Shown: one piece after another, positions 35,570-44,522 of the stretch
Layout: each line of letters opens with the position of its first letter
Position numbering within the stretch: position 1 is the stretch's first letter
NCBI RefSeq assembly: GCF_019733395.1
Contig: NZ_JAIHOO010000001.1
Location: 5,123,006-5,187,005 of the forward strand
DNA from: Lysobacter sp. BMK333-48F3
GTDB taxonomy: Bacteria; Pseudomonadota; Gammaproteobacteria; Xanthomonadales; Xanthomonadaceae
Direction of reading: 5' to 3'
Length of the DNA: 64,000 nt
Program-made: the position numbers and the translations under genes
The notes under the pieces: model-generated
What the model was told of the DNA's origin: nothing
Databases searched by the model: none
What the model saw: only the letters and a program-made list of their open reading frames with translations

Positions 35570-36556
35570 ATGCCCGCCCGAACCGCTTCCGAATTCGCCC
35601 TCGACCCCGCCGACAGCGAACGCCTGGCCAACCTCAACGGCCCGTTCGACGGTCATCTGCGCATGATCGAGCTGCGCCTGGGCGTGGAAATCGCCAATCG
35701 CGGCAACGTGTTCCGCATCGACGGCCCGCTGGCCGCGGTCGGCAGGACCGAAAAGCTGCTGCGCAGCCTGTGGCGGGAGGCCGCCGAGCAGACCCTGGAC
35801 GAGAACGCGGTGCACCTGGCGCTGAGCGAGGCCGGGGTCGAGCAGATCGTCGCCGACGACATCGAGCCGCAGGAAGTCGCGATCCGGGTCAAGCGCGGCA
35901 CCATCCGCGGCCGCGGCGCCAACCAGGCCAAGTACCTGCACGCCATCGCCACCCACGACATCAACTTCGGCATCGGCCCGGCCGGCACCGGCAAGACCTT
36001 CCTCGCCGTCGCCAGCGCGGTCGAAGCCCTGAACGAAGCGCGGGTGCAGCGCCTGATCCTGGTGCGCCCGGCGGTCGAGGCCGGCGAGAAGCTCGGCTTC
36101 CTGCCCGGCGACCTGACCCAGAAGGTCGACCCCTATCTGCGCCCGCTGTACGACGCCCTGTACGAAATGCTGGGCGTGGAGAAAGTGGTCAAGCTGCTGG
36201 AGAAGAACGTCATCGAGATCGCGCCGCTGGCCTACATGCGCGGACGCACCCTCAACGACGCCTACGTGATCCTCGACGAAGCGCAGAACACCACCATCGA
36301 ACAGATGAAGATGTTCCTGACCCGGATCGGCTACGGCAGCACCGCGGTGGTCACCGGCGACCTGACCCAGATCGATCTGCCCAAGCACCAGAAGTCCGGG
36401 CTCAAGGATGCGCTGGACGTGCTGCGCAACGTCAACGGCATCAGCTTCACCTTCTTCGAGGCCAAGGACGTGGTCCGCCATCCCCTGGTCGCGCGCATCG
36501 TCAGCGCCTACGACGCGCGCGACGCCAAGGACGCCGAGACCGGGCCTTCCGCCTGA
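35570..36556 (+). CDS. ybeZ: PhoH-family ATPase (YbeZ)
   Basis: 328 residues, the usual PhoH-like length. An N-terminal KH-like part (ELRLGVEIANRGNVFRIDG) is followed by the P-loop GPAGTGKTFLAVA, VRPAVEAGEKLGFLPGD, AYMRGRTLNDAYVILDEAQN (Walker B) and VTGDLTQIDLP. YbeZ is an ATPase that works with the endoribonuclease YbeY in ribosome and rRNA quality control. Its neighbour ybeY starts 88 bases downstream, as in many Gammaproteobacteria. Confidence 0.95.
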   Translation: MPARTASEFALDPADSERLANLNGPFDGHLRMIELRLGVEIANRGNVFRIDGPLAAVGRTEKLLRSLWREAAEQTLDENAVHLALSEAGVEQIVADDIEPQEVAIRVKRGTIRGRGANQAKYLHAIATHDINFGIGPAGTGKTFLAVASAVEALNEARVQRLILVRPAVEAGEKLGFLPGDLTQKVDPYLRPLYDALYEMLGVEKVVKLLEKNVIEIAPLAYMRGRTLNDAYVILDEAQNTTIEQMKMFLTRIGYGSTAVVTGDLTQIDLPKHQKSGLKDALDVLRNVNGISFTFFEAKDVVRHPLVARIVSAYDARDAKDAETGPSA

Positions 36557-36643
36557 TCCGGCCGGGTGACCGCGGGACGGCGCTTCCGTCCGCGGCACCG
36601 GCACGCTCCGCGAAGCGCCGCAACCAACGCAGTGAACGCCGTA

Positions 36644-37123
36644 ATGACCCAAGGCCCCGTCCGACTCGATGTCACCGTCAACTATGCGATGCCGCGCAAA
36701 GGCCTGCCGGCCGCGACCAGCTTCCGCAAGTGGGTCGCGGCGGCGCTGGCCGGACGCATCCGCGAAGCCGACCTGGCGCTGCGCCTGGTCGACAGCAAGG
36801 AAGGCCGCGCGCTGAACCGCCACTACCGCGGCCGCGACTACGCCACCAACGTGCTCAGCTTTCCCGCCGACCTGCCCGAAGGCCTGCCCGAGGGCGTGCG
36901 CCTGCCGCTGCTCGGCGACCTGGTGATCTGCGCCCCGGTGGTCGCGCGCGAGGCGCGCGAACAGAAGAAAGCGCTCAACGACCACTACGCCCACCTGACC
37001 GTGCACGGCGTCCTGCACCTGCTCGGTTGGGACCACGAAGACGAGCGCGAAGCCGAATGCATGGAGCAGTTGGAGCGCGAGATCCTCGCCGGGCTCGGCA
37101 TCGCCGACCCGTATCGCGAATAG
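36644..37123 (+). CDS. ybeY: Endoribonuclease YbeY (rRNA maturation factor)
   Basis: 159 residues from ATG 36644; a longer frame begins at 36566 but adds a basic tail not typical of the family. The zinc site [12 protein letters not shown] (H-x3-H-x5-H) and the conserved NVLSFPADL and [11 protein letters not shown] segments identify YbeY, a metal-dependent single-strand RNase that matures 16S rRNA and takes part in 70S quality control. It is in the phoH-ybeY-corC cluster. Confidence 0.95.
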   Translation: MTQGPVRLDVTVNYAMPRKGLPAATSFRKWVAAALAGRIREADLALRLVDSKEGRALNRHYRGRDYATNVLSFPADLPEGLPEGVRLPLLGDLVICAPVVAREAREQKKALNDHYAHLTVHGVLHLLGWDHEDEREAECMEQLEREILAGLGIADPYRE

Positions 37124-37140
37124 AGGCATAGGGACGCAGT

Positions 37141-37161
37141 GGGTTAAGCGGTGCTTAACCC
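37141..37161. repeat. Perfect 9-bp hairpin after ybeY
   Basis: GGGTTAAGC and GCTTAACCC with a 3-base loop, 18 bases after the ybeY stop. There is no T-run, so it may be a protein-binding palindrome or processing hairpin rather than a classical terminator. Confidence 0.65.
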
Positions 37162-37312
37162 CCTCCGTCCCTGCCCGCGTTAGCTGGCACATTCGTCCAG
37201 GCAAAGTTCCGACATCGTCACCCGGAAAATCCGACCCCGCGTCGCGACGGGCGCCGATGTCCGACGGCCCGATCGACGCCGACACTGAGCGCCTCTTCCA
37301 GGAGGAACGCTC

Positions 37313-37864
37313 ATGCGCACGATGCGCGGCATCACATTGCTCGAGGTGGCGATCGCCCTGACGATCGGCTTCCTGTTGTTCGGTTTCGCCGTGCCGGCCT
37401 TGCAGCATGCCGTGGCCCGCGCCCGCATCGGCCACGCCCGCCTGGCCCTGGCCGAGAGTTTCCTGCACGCCAACCGGGTCGCCGTCGCCACCGGCAGCGC
37501 GACCGTGATCTGCCCCGCGCCGGACGGCGGCGGCTGCCGGGCGAGCACCGACTGGAGCGCCGGCTGGCTGGTGTTCGCCGACGTCGACGGCGATCGCCGC
37601 TACGGCCCCAGCGACACCCTGATCCAGCGCCGGCGCGCGCTCGCCGGCGACATCCGCCTGCTCAGCACCGCCGGACGGACCCGGATCGTGTTCCAGCCCG
37701 AGGGCGACAGCGCCGGCTCCAATCTGACCTTCACCCTGTGCTCGTCCGGCGCCGGCGAGGCCGGCCTGCTGGTGCTGTCCAATCCGGGGCGGGTACGCCT
37801 GGACGCCGCCAGCGCCGCCCAGACCGCCGCCTGCCGCTACGGCCGCCCCCCGACCGGCGGTTAG
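37313..37864 (+). CDS. Orphan GspH/FimT-type pseudopilin
   Basis: 183 residues with ribosome site AGGAGG-like just before the ATG. The leader RGITLLEVAIALTIGFLLFGFAVPALQ has Gly-1 and Glu+5, a prepilin peptidase site. The soluble part shows the FimT/GspH features: Cys pair VICPAPDGGGCRAS, WSAGWLVFADVDGDR and a late Cys pair (LCSSG, AACRYG). It is a second fimT-like gene, about 36 kb from the fimT-pilV-pilW operon and without other pilin genes around it. It sits between ybeY and corC. It may act in the type IV pilus or type II secretion, or in DNA uptake. Confidence 0.85.
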   Translation: MRTMRGITLLEVAIALTIGFLLFGFAVPALQHAVARARIGHARLALAESFLHANRVAVATGSATVICPAPDGGGCRASTDWSAGWLVFADVDGDRRYGPSDTLIQRRRALAGDIRLLSTAGRTRIVFQPEGDSAGSNLTFTLCSSGAGEAGLLVLSNPGRVRLDAASAAQTAACRYGRPPTGG

Positions 37865-38062
37865 CCGCCCGGTCCGGCCAGCGCGAGCCGGCGATGCGCG
37901 ACGGCGAAGACCGGGCGGGAAGCGTCCGTCGGCGCGACGGTTCCGCTGCCGTTGCGACGACGGGCGGAGCGCGGCGGCAGGGCGGACGGCGGCCCTGCCA
38001 CGGTCCGGTAGGACCTTCCGGGTTAGACTTGGCCCACAGCCCTCCCCCCGGGGGCACAGTTC

Positions 38063-38941
38063 ATGAATCGAATGTCCGAGGACGACAGTAGTAGCACCCA
38101 CGCGCCGGAACACCACGAGAAACGGCGCTCCTGGCTCGACCGCATCAGTTCCGCGCTGTCGGGCGAACCCAGTTCCCGCGAAGACCTGGTCGAGTTGCTG
38201 CGCGACGCGCAGTCCGACGGCCTCATCGCCGCCGACACCCTGCGAATGATGGAAGGCGCGATCGCCGTCTCCGACCTCACCGTCGGCGACGTGATGATTC
38301 CGCGCTCGCAGATGGTCGCCTTGCCGGCCGACGCCAAGTTCCTCGACCTGATGAAGCTGGTGGTCGAGTCCGGCCACTCGCGCTTCCCGGTCCACGGCGA
38401 AGACAAGGACGAGATCCTCGGCATCCTGCTGGCCAAGGACCTGCTGCGCGGCGTGGTCGCCGACAACGGTCCCGGCACCATCCACGAGCTGCTGCGTCCG
38501 GCGGTGCTGATCCCCGAGTCCAAGCGCCTGGACGTGCTGCTGCGCGAGTTCCGCCAGTCGCGCAACCACATGGCGATCGTGATCGACGAGCACGGCGGCG
38601 TCGCCGGCCTGCTGACCATCGAGGACGTGCTGGAGCAGATCGTCGGCGAGATCGACGACGAGCACGACGACGCCGAAGACCCGGACGCGCTGATCGCGGC
38701 CCAGGCCGACGGCCAGTACGTGGTCGACGCGCTGACCCCGATCGCCGACTTCAACGAGCGCTTCGGCGCCGATTTCGACGACGACGAGTACGACACCATC
38801 GGCGGCCTGATCATCGCCGCGATCGGCCACCTGCCCGAGGCCGGCGAAGAGCTGACCCTGGACCGCTTCGTGTTCCGCGTCGCCAGCGCCGACGCGCGCC
38901 GGGTGCACGCCTTCCACGTCGGCGTGCTCGGCAACGGCTGA
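38063..38941 (+). CDS. corC: CorC/HlyC-family transporter-associated protein (YbeX)
   Basis: 292 residues. Two CBS domains (VGDVMIPRSQMVALPADAKFLDLMKLVVESGHSRFPVHGEDKDEILGILLAKDLL; NHMAIVIDEHGGVAGLLTIEDVLEQIVGEIDDEHD) precede a CorC_HlyC C-terminal domain. YbeX/CorC is cytoplasmic and is linked to Mg and Co resistance and, in recent work, ribosome metabolism. In E. coli it follows ybeY; here a pseudopilin gene intervenes. A corA gene lies 1.5 kb downstream on the same strand. Confidence 0.94.
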   Translation: MNRMSEDDSSSTHAPEHHEKRRSWLDRISSALSGEPSSREDLVELLRDAQSDGLIAADTLRMMEGAIAVSDLTVGDVMIPRSQMVALPADAKFLDLMKLVVESGHSRFPVHGEDKDEILGILLAKDLLRGVVADNGPGTIHELLRPAVLIPESKRLDVLLREFRQSRNHMAIVIDEHGGVAGLLTIEDVLEQIVGEIDDEHDDAEDPDALIAAQADGQYVVDALTPIADFNERFGADFDDDEYDTIGGLIIAAIGHLPEAGEELTLDRFVFRVASADARRVHAFHVGVLGNG

Positions 38942-39207
38942 GTCCGCGCGGCCGGCTCCGCGCCGGCCGCCGTTTCGATCCCGCATCCCTACGCGCTGCC
39001 GGCCCGGCGGCGCGACGGACGCTTGCGCCCGCCGCAGCGTCGCCGCGATGGCCGGCCGCAACCGCGCCCGCTCGCGCGCTTCTGCCCGGTGCGACAAGCC
39101 CAGCCGCGATAACGGCCAGCACCGGGCGTCACCGCGCCCGCGCACGGCCGACCGCCGCCTGGGCCTGTTTACAATGGCCGCCACCGCCCCGCCGGACCAG
39201 GCTGCCC

Positions 39208-40437
39208 GTGACCGCATTCCCCCGATTCGTCCGGCTCTACGCCCTCGCCGCCCTGCTGCTCCTGTCCGCCTTCGTCCACGCCGCCCCGCCGCCGGCCCCG
39301 GCCAGCGCGGCCGGCGCCAAGCCGCCGCGGATCGGCATGGTCACCATGCAACCGGGCGAAGAGTTCTGGTCGCGCTTCGGCCACGACGCCCTGGTGGTGC
39401 TGAATCCGGACAACGGCGAAGCGATCTCGTACAACTTCGGCTACTTCGACCCCAGCGAGCCCGATTTCGTCCAGCGCTTCGTCCGCAACGACATGCGCTA
39501 CCGCCTGCTGGCGCTGCCGTTCGACGCCGACATGTCGCAGTACGCGCACGAAGGCCGCGGCGTGAGCCTGCAATGGCTGGACCTGACCCCGGCGCAGGCG
39601 CGCGAGCTGGCCGAAGCGCTGCGCCTGAACGCTTTGCCCGAGAATTCCTACTACCGCTACCAGTACTTCGACGACAACTGCGCCACCCGCGTGCGCGACG
39701 CCATCGATCGCGCGATCGGCGGCGAACTGCGCCGCCAGACCGAGGGCCGCTCGCACGGCAATACCTTGCGCAGCGAAGCGCTGCGGCTGTCTTCGCCGGA
39801 ACCGTGGATGTGGGTGTTGCTGGACGTGATGATGGGTCCCAAGGCCGACCTGCCGGTGCCGGTGTGGGCCGAGTCCTACGTGCCGGGCCGGCTGGCCGCG
39901 GCGCTGCGCGAGGTCAAGAACCCGCAAGGCCGGCCGCTGGTGGCCGAAGAGCGCAGCCTGCTGCCGCATCAGATCTCGCCGGAACCCGAAGGCCAGCCGC
40001 TGCCGTGGTGGCCCTGGGCCCTGGCCGGGCTGGCGCTGGGCGCGGCGCTGGCCTGGATCGGCGACCGCAGCCCGCGCGTGCTGGCCTTCGCCGCGTTGCC
40101 GCTGTGGGGCGCGCTGGGCGCGGTCGGCGCGGTGCTGGTCTACGCCTGGGCCGGCACTGGCCACGACTACATCTGGGCCAACCGCAACCTGCTGCTGTTC
40201 AACCCGCTGTGCCTGCTGCTGTGGCTGGGCGGCCTGCGCGCGCTGTTCGGCCGCGAGACCGGTTCGGGCTTCGTCTGGCTGACCGCGCTGGTGGCCCTGT
40301 GCGCGCTGGCGGCGCTGTTCCTGTATTGGCTGCCGGTGTACCCGCAGCGCAACCTGCATTGGATCGCGCTGTGGCTGCCGATCCACGTCGGCCTGTGGGT
40401 CGGCTTCCGCAAAGCCGCCCGATTGCGCTTGGCCTGA
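39208..40437 (+). CDS. DUF4105 domain-containing membrane protein
   Basis: 409 residues from GTG 39208, with a signal or first helix (LYALAALLLLSAFVHAA). The DUF4105 domain is in the first half (EEFWSRFGHDALVVLNPDNGEAISYNFGYFD, YRYQYFDDNCATRVRDAID), with a conserved His and a DDNC motif like NlpC-type or lipase-like catalytic residues. The second half has five or six helices. A periplasmic catalytic domain plus membrane part is inferred; no activity is known to me. Confidence 0.85.
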   Translation: MTAFPRFVRLYALAALLLLSAFVHAAPPPAPASAAGAKPPRIGMVTMQPGEEFWSRFGHDALVVLNPDNGEAISYNFGYFDPSEPDFVQRFVRNDMRYRLLALPFDADMSQYAHEGRGVSLQWLDLTPAQARELAEALRLNALPENSYYRYQYFDDNCATRVRDAIDRAIGGELRRQTEGRSHGNTLRSEALRLSSPEPWMWVLLDVMMGPKADLPVPVWAESYVPGRLAAALREVKNPQGRPLVAEERSLLPHQISPEPEGQPLPWWPWALAGLALGAALAWIGDRSPRVLAFAALPLWGALGAVGAVLVYAWAGTGHDYIWANRNLLLFNPLCLLLWLGGLRALFGRETGSGFVWLTALVALCALAALFLYWLPVYPQRNLHWIALWLPIHVGLWVGFRKAARLRLA

Positions 40438-40475
40438 GGCTTGCCCGTGCCGGCGAGCGCGGGCAGGATGCCGGC

Positions 40476-41468
40476 ATGACCACGCCCGACCTGCCCCAAT
40501 GCGTCATCAACGCGGCCGCCTACGGCCGCGACGGCAAGCGCCGCGACATCGGCCTGGACGAGATCAGCGACGTGCTCGCCGTCGACGACGGCAGCTTCGT
40601 CTGGGTCGGCCTGTACGAGCCGGACGAAGGCATCCTGGACAAACTGCAGGAAGAATTCGGCCTGCACGACCTGGCGGTCGAGGACGCGCACAACGCCCAC
40701 CAGCGACCGAAGATCGAGTCCTACGGCAACTCGCTGTTCATCGCCATCCATACCGCGCAGAAGATCGACAACCGGATCCGCTTCGGCGAGACCCACCTGT
40801 TCGTCGGCCCGCGCTACCTGGTCACCGTGCGCCACGGCGCCTCGGTCAGCTACAAGAACGCGCGGGCGCGGATGGAGCGCGAGCCCGACCTGCTCGAGCA
40901 CGGCCCCGGCGCGGCGCTGTATTCGGTGCTCGACAGCGTGGTCGACAACTTCATGCCGATCGTCGAAGGCTTCACCCTGGAGCTCAACGAACTGGAGAAG
41001 GACATCTTCGCCGAGGATTTCCGCAAGGACACCGTGCAGGAACTGTACGACCTCAAGCGCGAACTGACCCGCCTGCGCATGGCGGTGTCGCCCTTGCAGG
41101 ACATCCTGGGCCAGCTCGCGCGCTCGCGCGGCGGCCTGATCGACGAGGAAATCCAGCTGTATTTCCGCGACGTGCTCGACCATGCCGTGCGCATCAACGA
41201 AACCACCGACACCTTGCGCGAGATGCTGACCACCGCGGTCAGCGTCAACCTGTCGCTGGTGACCGTGCGCCAGGGCGAGATCGTCAAGCGCCTCGGCGCC
41301 TGGGCGGCGCTGCTGGCCGCGCCGACCCTGATCGCCAGCTGGTACGGAATGAACTTCACCCATATGCCGGAACTGGCCGGGCAGTGGAGCTACGCGATCC
41401 TGATCGGCACGGTGATCGCGGTCTGCATCGTGCTGTACTTCGGCTTCAAGCGGGCTAAGTGGTTGTAG
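40476..41468 (+). CDS. corA: CorA-like magnesium/cobalt transporter
   Basis: 330 residues. The signature YGMNFTHMPELAGQW with the GMN selectivity motif follows the first pore helix (LGAWAALLAAPTLIASW); the second helix (YAILIGTVIAVCIVLYFGF) and basic end follow. The large N-terminal funnel domain is normal in length. It is a pentameric inner-membrane Mg channel. It lies near corC (YbeX), its usual functional associate. Confidence 0.95.
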   Translation: MTTPDLPQCVINAAAYGRDGKRRDIGLDEISDVLAVDDGSFVWVGLYEPDEGILDKLQEEFGLHDLAVEDAHNAHQRPKIESYGNSLFIAIHTAQKIDNRIRFGETHLFVGPRYLVTVRHGASVSYKNARARMEREPDLLEHGPGAALYSVLDSVVDNFMPIVEGFTLELNELEKDIFAEDFRKDTVQELYDLKRELTRLRMAVSPLQDILGQLARSRGGLIDEEIQLYFRDVLDHAVRINETTDTLREMLTTAVSVNLSLVTVRQGEIVKRLGAWAALLAAPTLIASWYGMNFTHMPELAGQWSYAILIGTVIAVCIVLYFGFKRAKWL

Positions 41469-41488
41469 GGGCGCGGTAAGGGCGAACA

Positions 41489-41787
41489 GCAAATCCCCCC
41501 TGCCCCCCTTTTTCAAAGGGGGGAACAGCAAGGGCGGCGGCCGCTTCAGAAACGACGGCGGCGGCAGCGGAAGCGGAAGCGACAGCAAAAGGCAGCGGCG
41601 ATCGTTGCCAGCTGGGTACGCTCCGACTCGTGAGACGGGCCACCACTCCCGTTGCGACAGGCCACCATTCCTGCTGCGACAGGCCCCCACGCGCTGCCGC
41701 GCACGACAACTCGCCCCCTTTGAAAAAGGGGGCTGGCGCCTGAGACGGCACGAAGTCAGGCGGCTCCAGCGGCGCCGGGGGATTTGC
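41489..41787. mobile_element. Short MITE-like element, copy 1 (299 bp)
   Basis: The ends are perfect 11-bp inverted repeats, GCAAATCCCCC (41489-41499) and GGGGGATTTGC (41777-41787). Just inside each end is a palindromic unit: CCCCCTTTTTCAAAGGGGG on the left and its reverse-complement form (41713-41733) on the right. The middle has no gene. The same arrangement recurs at 45886-46957 and half of it at 46988-47022. No transposase of its own is encoded; I cannot see a clear target duplication. Confidence 0.7.
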
Positions 41788-41958
41788 TTTGGCTTTGGGC
41801 GCTTTGGTTTGGCCTTGGCTCAGCCCTCGCCGCACCGAGCCCGCCATCGGCACTCCCCGACGCCCGAAACCGCACCGCCAGCGGCCCGAATCGCCCCCTA
41901 AGACCAAAGTATCAGCCGGGTTTGCGGCATTGCGCATTGACCCGTGCCGCCCCCGGCG

Positions 41959-41989
41959 CGACCCTCTGAGGGTCAAACTGGGAGGGTCG
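41959..41989 (+). promoter_or_regulatory. cstA leader hairpin that can hide the ribosome-binding site
   Basis: CGACCCTC (41959-41966) can pair with GAGGGTCG (41982-41989), which includes the GGGAGG Shine-Dalgarno at 41980-41985, seven bases before the cstA ATG. A second copy of GAGGGTC (41968-41974) is placed so that the two could compete for the same arm. The loop and the ribosome site expose GGA-type motifs, as bound by CsrA/RsmA; E. coli cstA is known to be under CsrA control. Pairing is seen; regulation is inferred. Confidence 0.6.
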
Positions 41990-41991
41990 TC

Positions 41992-44064
41992 ATGAAAGGT
42001 GGTCTCGGCAAATTGGGCTGGGCGGCCCTCGCAGTCCTCGGGGCGTTCTGCCTCGGCACCATCGCGCTGCGTCGCGGCGAACACATCAACGCGTTGTGGA
42101 TCGTGGTCGCGGCGGTGTCGATCTATCTGGTCGCCTACCGCTACTACTCGCTGTTCATCGCCAACAAGGTGATGCAGCTCGACCCCACCCGCGCTACGCC
42201 GGCGGTGATCCACAACGACGGCCTGGACTACGTGCCGACCAACAAGCACGTGCTGTTCGGCCACCATTTCGCCGCGATCGCCGGCGCCGGCCCGCTGGTC
42301 GGCCCGGTGCTGGCGGCGCAGATGGGCTACCTGCCCGGCCTGCTGTGGCTGATCGTTGGCGTGGTGCTGGCCGGCGCGGTGCAGGACTTCATGGTCCTGT
42401 TCGTGTCCAGCCGCCGCAACGGCCGCTCGCTCGGCGACCTGGTGCGCGAGGAGATGGGCCGCGTGCCCGGCACCATCGCCCTGTTCGGCGCCTTCCTGAT
42501 CATGATCATCATCCTCGCCGTGCTGGCGATGATCGTGGTCAAGGCGCTGGCCGAAAGCCCCTGGGGCATGTTCACGGTGATCGCGACGATCCCGATCGCG
42601 GTGCTGATGGGCGTGTACATGCGCTACATCCGACCGGGCAAGATCGGCGAGATCTCGATCGTGGGCCTGGTCCTGCTGCTGGCGGCGATCTGGTACGGCG
42701 GCAAGGTCGCGGCCGATCCGGTGCTGGGCCCGGCCTTCACCTTCACCGGCACCCAGATCACCTGGATGCTGATCGGCTACGGCTTCGTCGCCGCGGTGCT
42801 GCCGGTGTGGCTGGTGCTGGCGCCGCGCGACTATCTGTCGACCTTCCTCAAGATCGGCACCATCGTCGGCCTGGCCATCGGCATCTTCATCGTCATGCCC
42901 GACCTGCGCATGCCGGCGCTGACCCAGTTCACCGACGGCAACGGCCCGGTGTGGAAGGGCGGCCTGTTCCCGTTCCTGTTCATCACCATCGCCTGCGGCG
43001 CGGTGTCCGGCTTCCATGCGCTGATCTCGTCCGGCACCACGCCCAAGCTGCTCGCCAACGAGTCGCACATGCGCTACATCGGCTACGGCGGCATGCTGAT
43101 GGAGTCCTTCGTCGCGATCATGGCCCTGGTCGCCGCCTCGGTGATCGACCCGGGCGTGTACTTCGCCATGAACAGCCCCGCGGCCCTGGTCGGCAGCGAC
43201 GTGCACGCGGTGTCGCAGACCATCAGCGGTTGGGGCTTCAGCGTCACCCCGGAAGTGCTGGAGGCCACCGCCAAGGACATCGGCGAACACACCATCCTCG
43301 CCCGCGCCGGCGGCGCGCCGACGCTGGCGGTCGGCATCGCCCAGATCCTGCACAACGTGCTGCCGGGCGAGAACACGATGGCGTTCTGGTACCACTTCGC
43401 GATCCTGTTCGAGGCCTTGTTCATCCTCACCGCGGTCGACGCCGGCACCCGCGCCGGCCGCTTCATGCTGCAGGACCTGCTCGGCAGCTTCGTGCCGGCG
43501 CTGCGCCGCACCGAGGCCTGGGGCCCGAACCTGCTCGCCACCGCCGGCTGCGTCGCCTTGTGGGGCTACTTCCTGTACCAGGGCGTGGTCGATCCGCTCG
43601 GCGGCATCAACACCTTGTGGCCGCTGTTCGGCATCGCCAACCAGATGCTCGCCGGCATCGCCCTGATGCTGTGCACGGTGGCGCTGTTCAAGCTCAAGCG
43701 CGACCGCTACGCCTGGGTCACCATCGTGCCGACGGCGTGGCTGCTGATCTGCACCAGCGCGGCCGGCCTGATCAAGATCTTCGACGGCAATCCGGCGGTC
43801 GGTTTCCTCGCCCAGGCCAACAAGTACAGCGCCGCGATCGCCAAGGGCGAAGTGGTCGCGCCGGCCAAGAGCATCGAGCAGATGCAGCAGATCATGGTCA
43901 ACAGCTACGTCAACACCGGCCTGACCGCGCTGTTCCTGTTCGTGGTGTTCAGCGTGCTGGCGTACTCGATCGGCGCCGTGCTCAAGGCCCGCGCCAACCC
44001 GCAGCGCAGCGACCGCGAGTCGCCCTACGTGGCCCTGAAGCCGCACGAAATGGGGAATATCTGA
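41992..44064 (+). CDS. cstA: Carbon starvation protein CstA family transporter
   Basis: 690 residues with about sixteen to eighteen helices. CstA blocks: GHHFAAIAGAGPLVGPVLAAQMGYLPGLLWLI, QDFMVLFVSSRRNGRSLGDL, CGAVSGFHALISSGTTPKLL, FEALFILTAVDAGTRAGRFMLQD and LWPLFGIANQMLAGIAL. E. coli CstA and BtsT (YjiY) import pyruvate, and CstA also peptides. The gene has its own leader and is followed by its usual small partner. No BtsS/BtsR two-component system is visible nearby. Confidence 0.95.
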   Translation: MKGGLGKLGWAALAVLGAFCLGTIALRRGEHINALWIVVAAVSIYLVAYRYYSLFIANKVMQLDPTRATPAVIHNDGLDYVPTNKHVLFGHHFAAIAGAGPLVGPVLAAQMGYLPGLLWLIVGVVLAGAVQDFMVLFVSSRRNGRSLGDLVREEMGRVPGTIALFGAFLIMIIILAVLAMIVVKALAESPWGMFTVIATIPIAVLMGVYMRYIRPGKIGEISIVGLVLLLAAIWYGGKVAADPVLGPAFTFTGTQITWMLIGYGFVAAVLPVWLVLAPRDYLSTFLKIGTIVGLAIGIFIVMPDLRMPALTQFTDGNGPVWKGGLFPFLFITIACGAVSGFHALISSGTTPKLLANESHMRYIGYGGMLMESFVAIMALVAASVIDPGVYFAMNSPAALVGSDVHAVSQTISGWGFSVTPEVLEATAKDIGEHTILARAGGAPTLAVGIAQILHNVLPGENTMAFWYHFAILFEALFILTAVDAGTRAGRFMLQDLLGSFVPALRRTEAWGPNLLATAGCVALWGYFLYQGVVDPLGGINTLWPLFGIANQMLAGIALMLCTVALFKLKRDRYAWVTIVPTAWLLICTSAAGLIKIFDGNPAVGFLAQANKYSAAIAKGEVVAPAKSIEQMQQIMVNSYVNTGLTALFLFVVFSVLAYSIGAVLKARANPQRSDRESPYVALKPHEMGNI

Positions 44065-44065
44065 G

Positions 44066-44287
44066 ATGGGCACCGCACTCGTCCCGGCCAGCCAGTACCA
44101 GTTGTACAAGCGCACCTGGCGCCGCCTGGTGCAGACCGCGCGGCTGTGCTGCGGGGTGCCGGACTACGACAACTATGTCCGCCACCTGATGGAGAAGCAC
44201 CCGGAGCGGCCGATCCCGGACTACGCGACCTTCTTCCGCGAACGCCAGCAGGCGCGCTACGGCGGCGGGCGGTTCGGCTGTTGCTGA
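44066..44287 (+). CDS. ybdD: YbdD/YjiX family small protein
   Basis: 73 residues. It matches the YbdD/YjiX family (RRLVQTARLCCGVPDYDNYVRHLMEKHPERPIPDYATFFRERQQARYGG), whose genes almost always follow cstA or btsT; here it starts one base after cstA. It is thought to be needed for, or to assist, the transporter. The terminal GCC and the LCC pair give four Cys residues. Confidence 0.92.
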   Translation: MGTALVPASQYQLYKRTWRRLVQTARLCCGVPDYDNYVRHLMEKHPERPIPDYATFFRERQQARYGGGRFGCC

Positions 44288-44315
44288 GCCGCTGCGACGC
44301 GAGCGACGAAAACGA

Positions 44316-44344
44316 AAAGGGCCGCCTCCGGGCGGCCTTTTTTT
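44316..44344 (+). terminator. Rho-independent terminator of cstA-ybdD
   Basis: GGCCGCC-TCCG-GGCGGCC hairpin followed by seven T residues; an A-run precedes it, so it could also work on the other strand. Confidence 0.93.
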
Positions 44345-44378
44345 AGCGACGTTCTTTGGTCGGCGTTGCCGCCCCCCG

Positions 44379-44515
44379 GTAGGAGCGGCGCAAGCCGCGA
44401 CAACCGAAGCGTTGCGATACCACGCCACCGACCGCAGCCGACGATCGCGGAGATCCGCTTCGGCCACCGCGCTCGCGTACCTCGTCTCTCCTGTCGCGGC
44501 TAACGCCGCTCCTAC
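44379..44515. repeat. Inverted REP pair between convergent genes
   Basis: GTAGGAGCGGCGCAAGCCGCGAC (44379-44401) faces its near-exact inverse at 44493-44515, with 91 bases between. Same unit and layout as at 15452-15613, again between convergent genes, here ybdD and the DUF819 gene. Confidence 0.85.
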
Positions 44516-44522
44516 AAGACAA

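Larger units (their letters stand above)
41469..41991. other. Gene-free region between corA and cstA
   Basis: 523 bases. 41489-41787 is a short inverted-repeat element described separately. Downstream of it are CTTTGG-type simple repeats (41785-41820) and the cstA leader with a GACCCTC palindrome. Nothing here looks coding. Confidence 0.65.

Noticed and set aside
41455..44115. An 886-codon minus-strand frame opposite cstA
   Set aside because: Antisense shadow; the plus-strand CstA assignment is certain.
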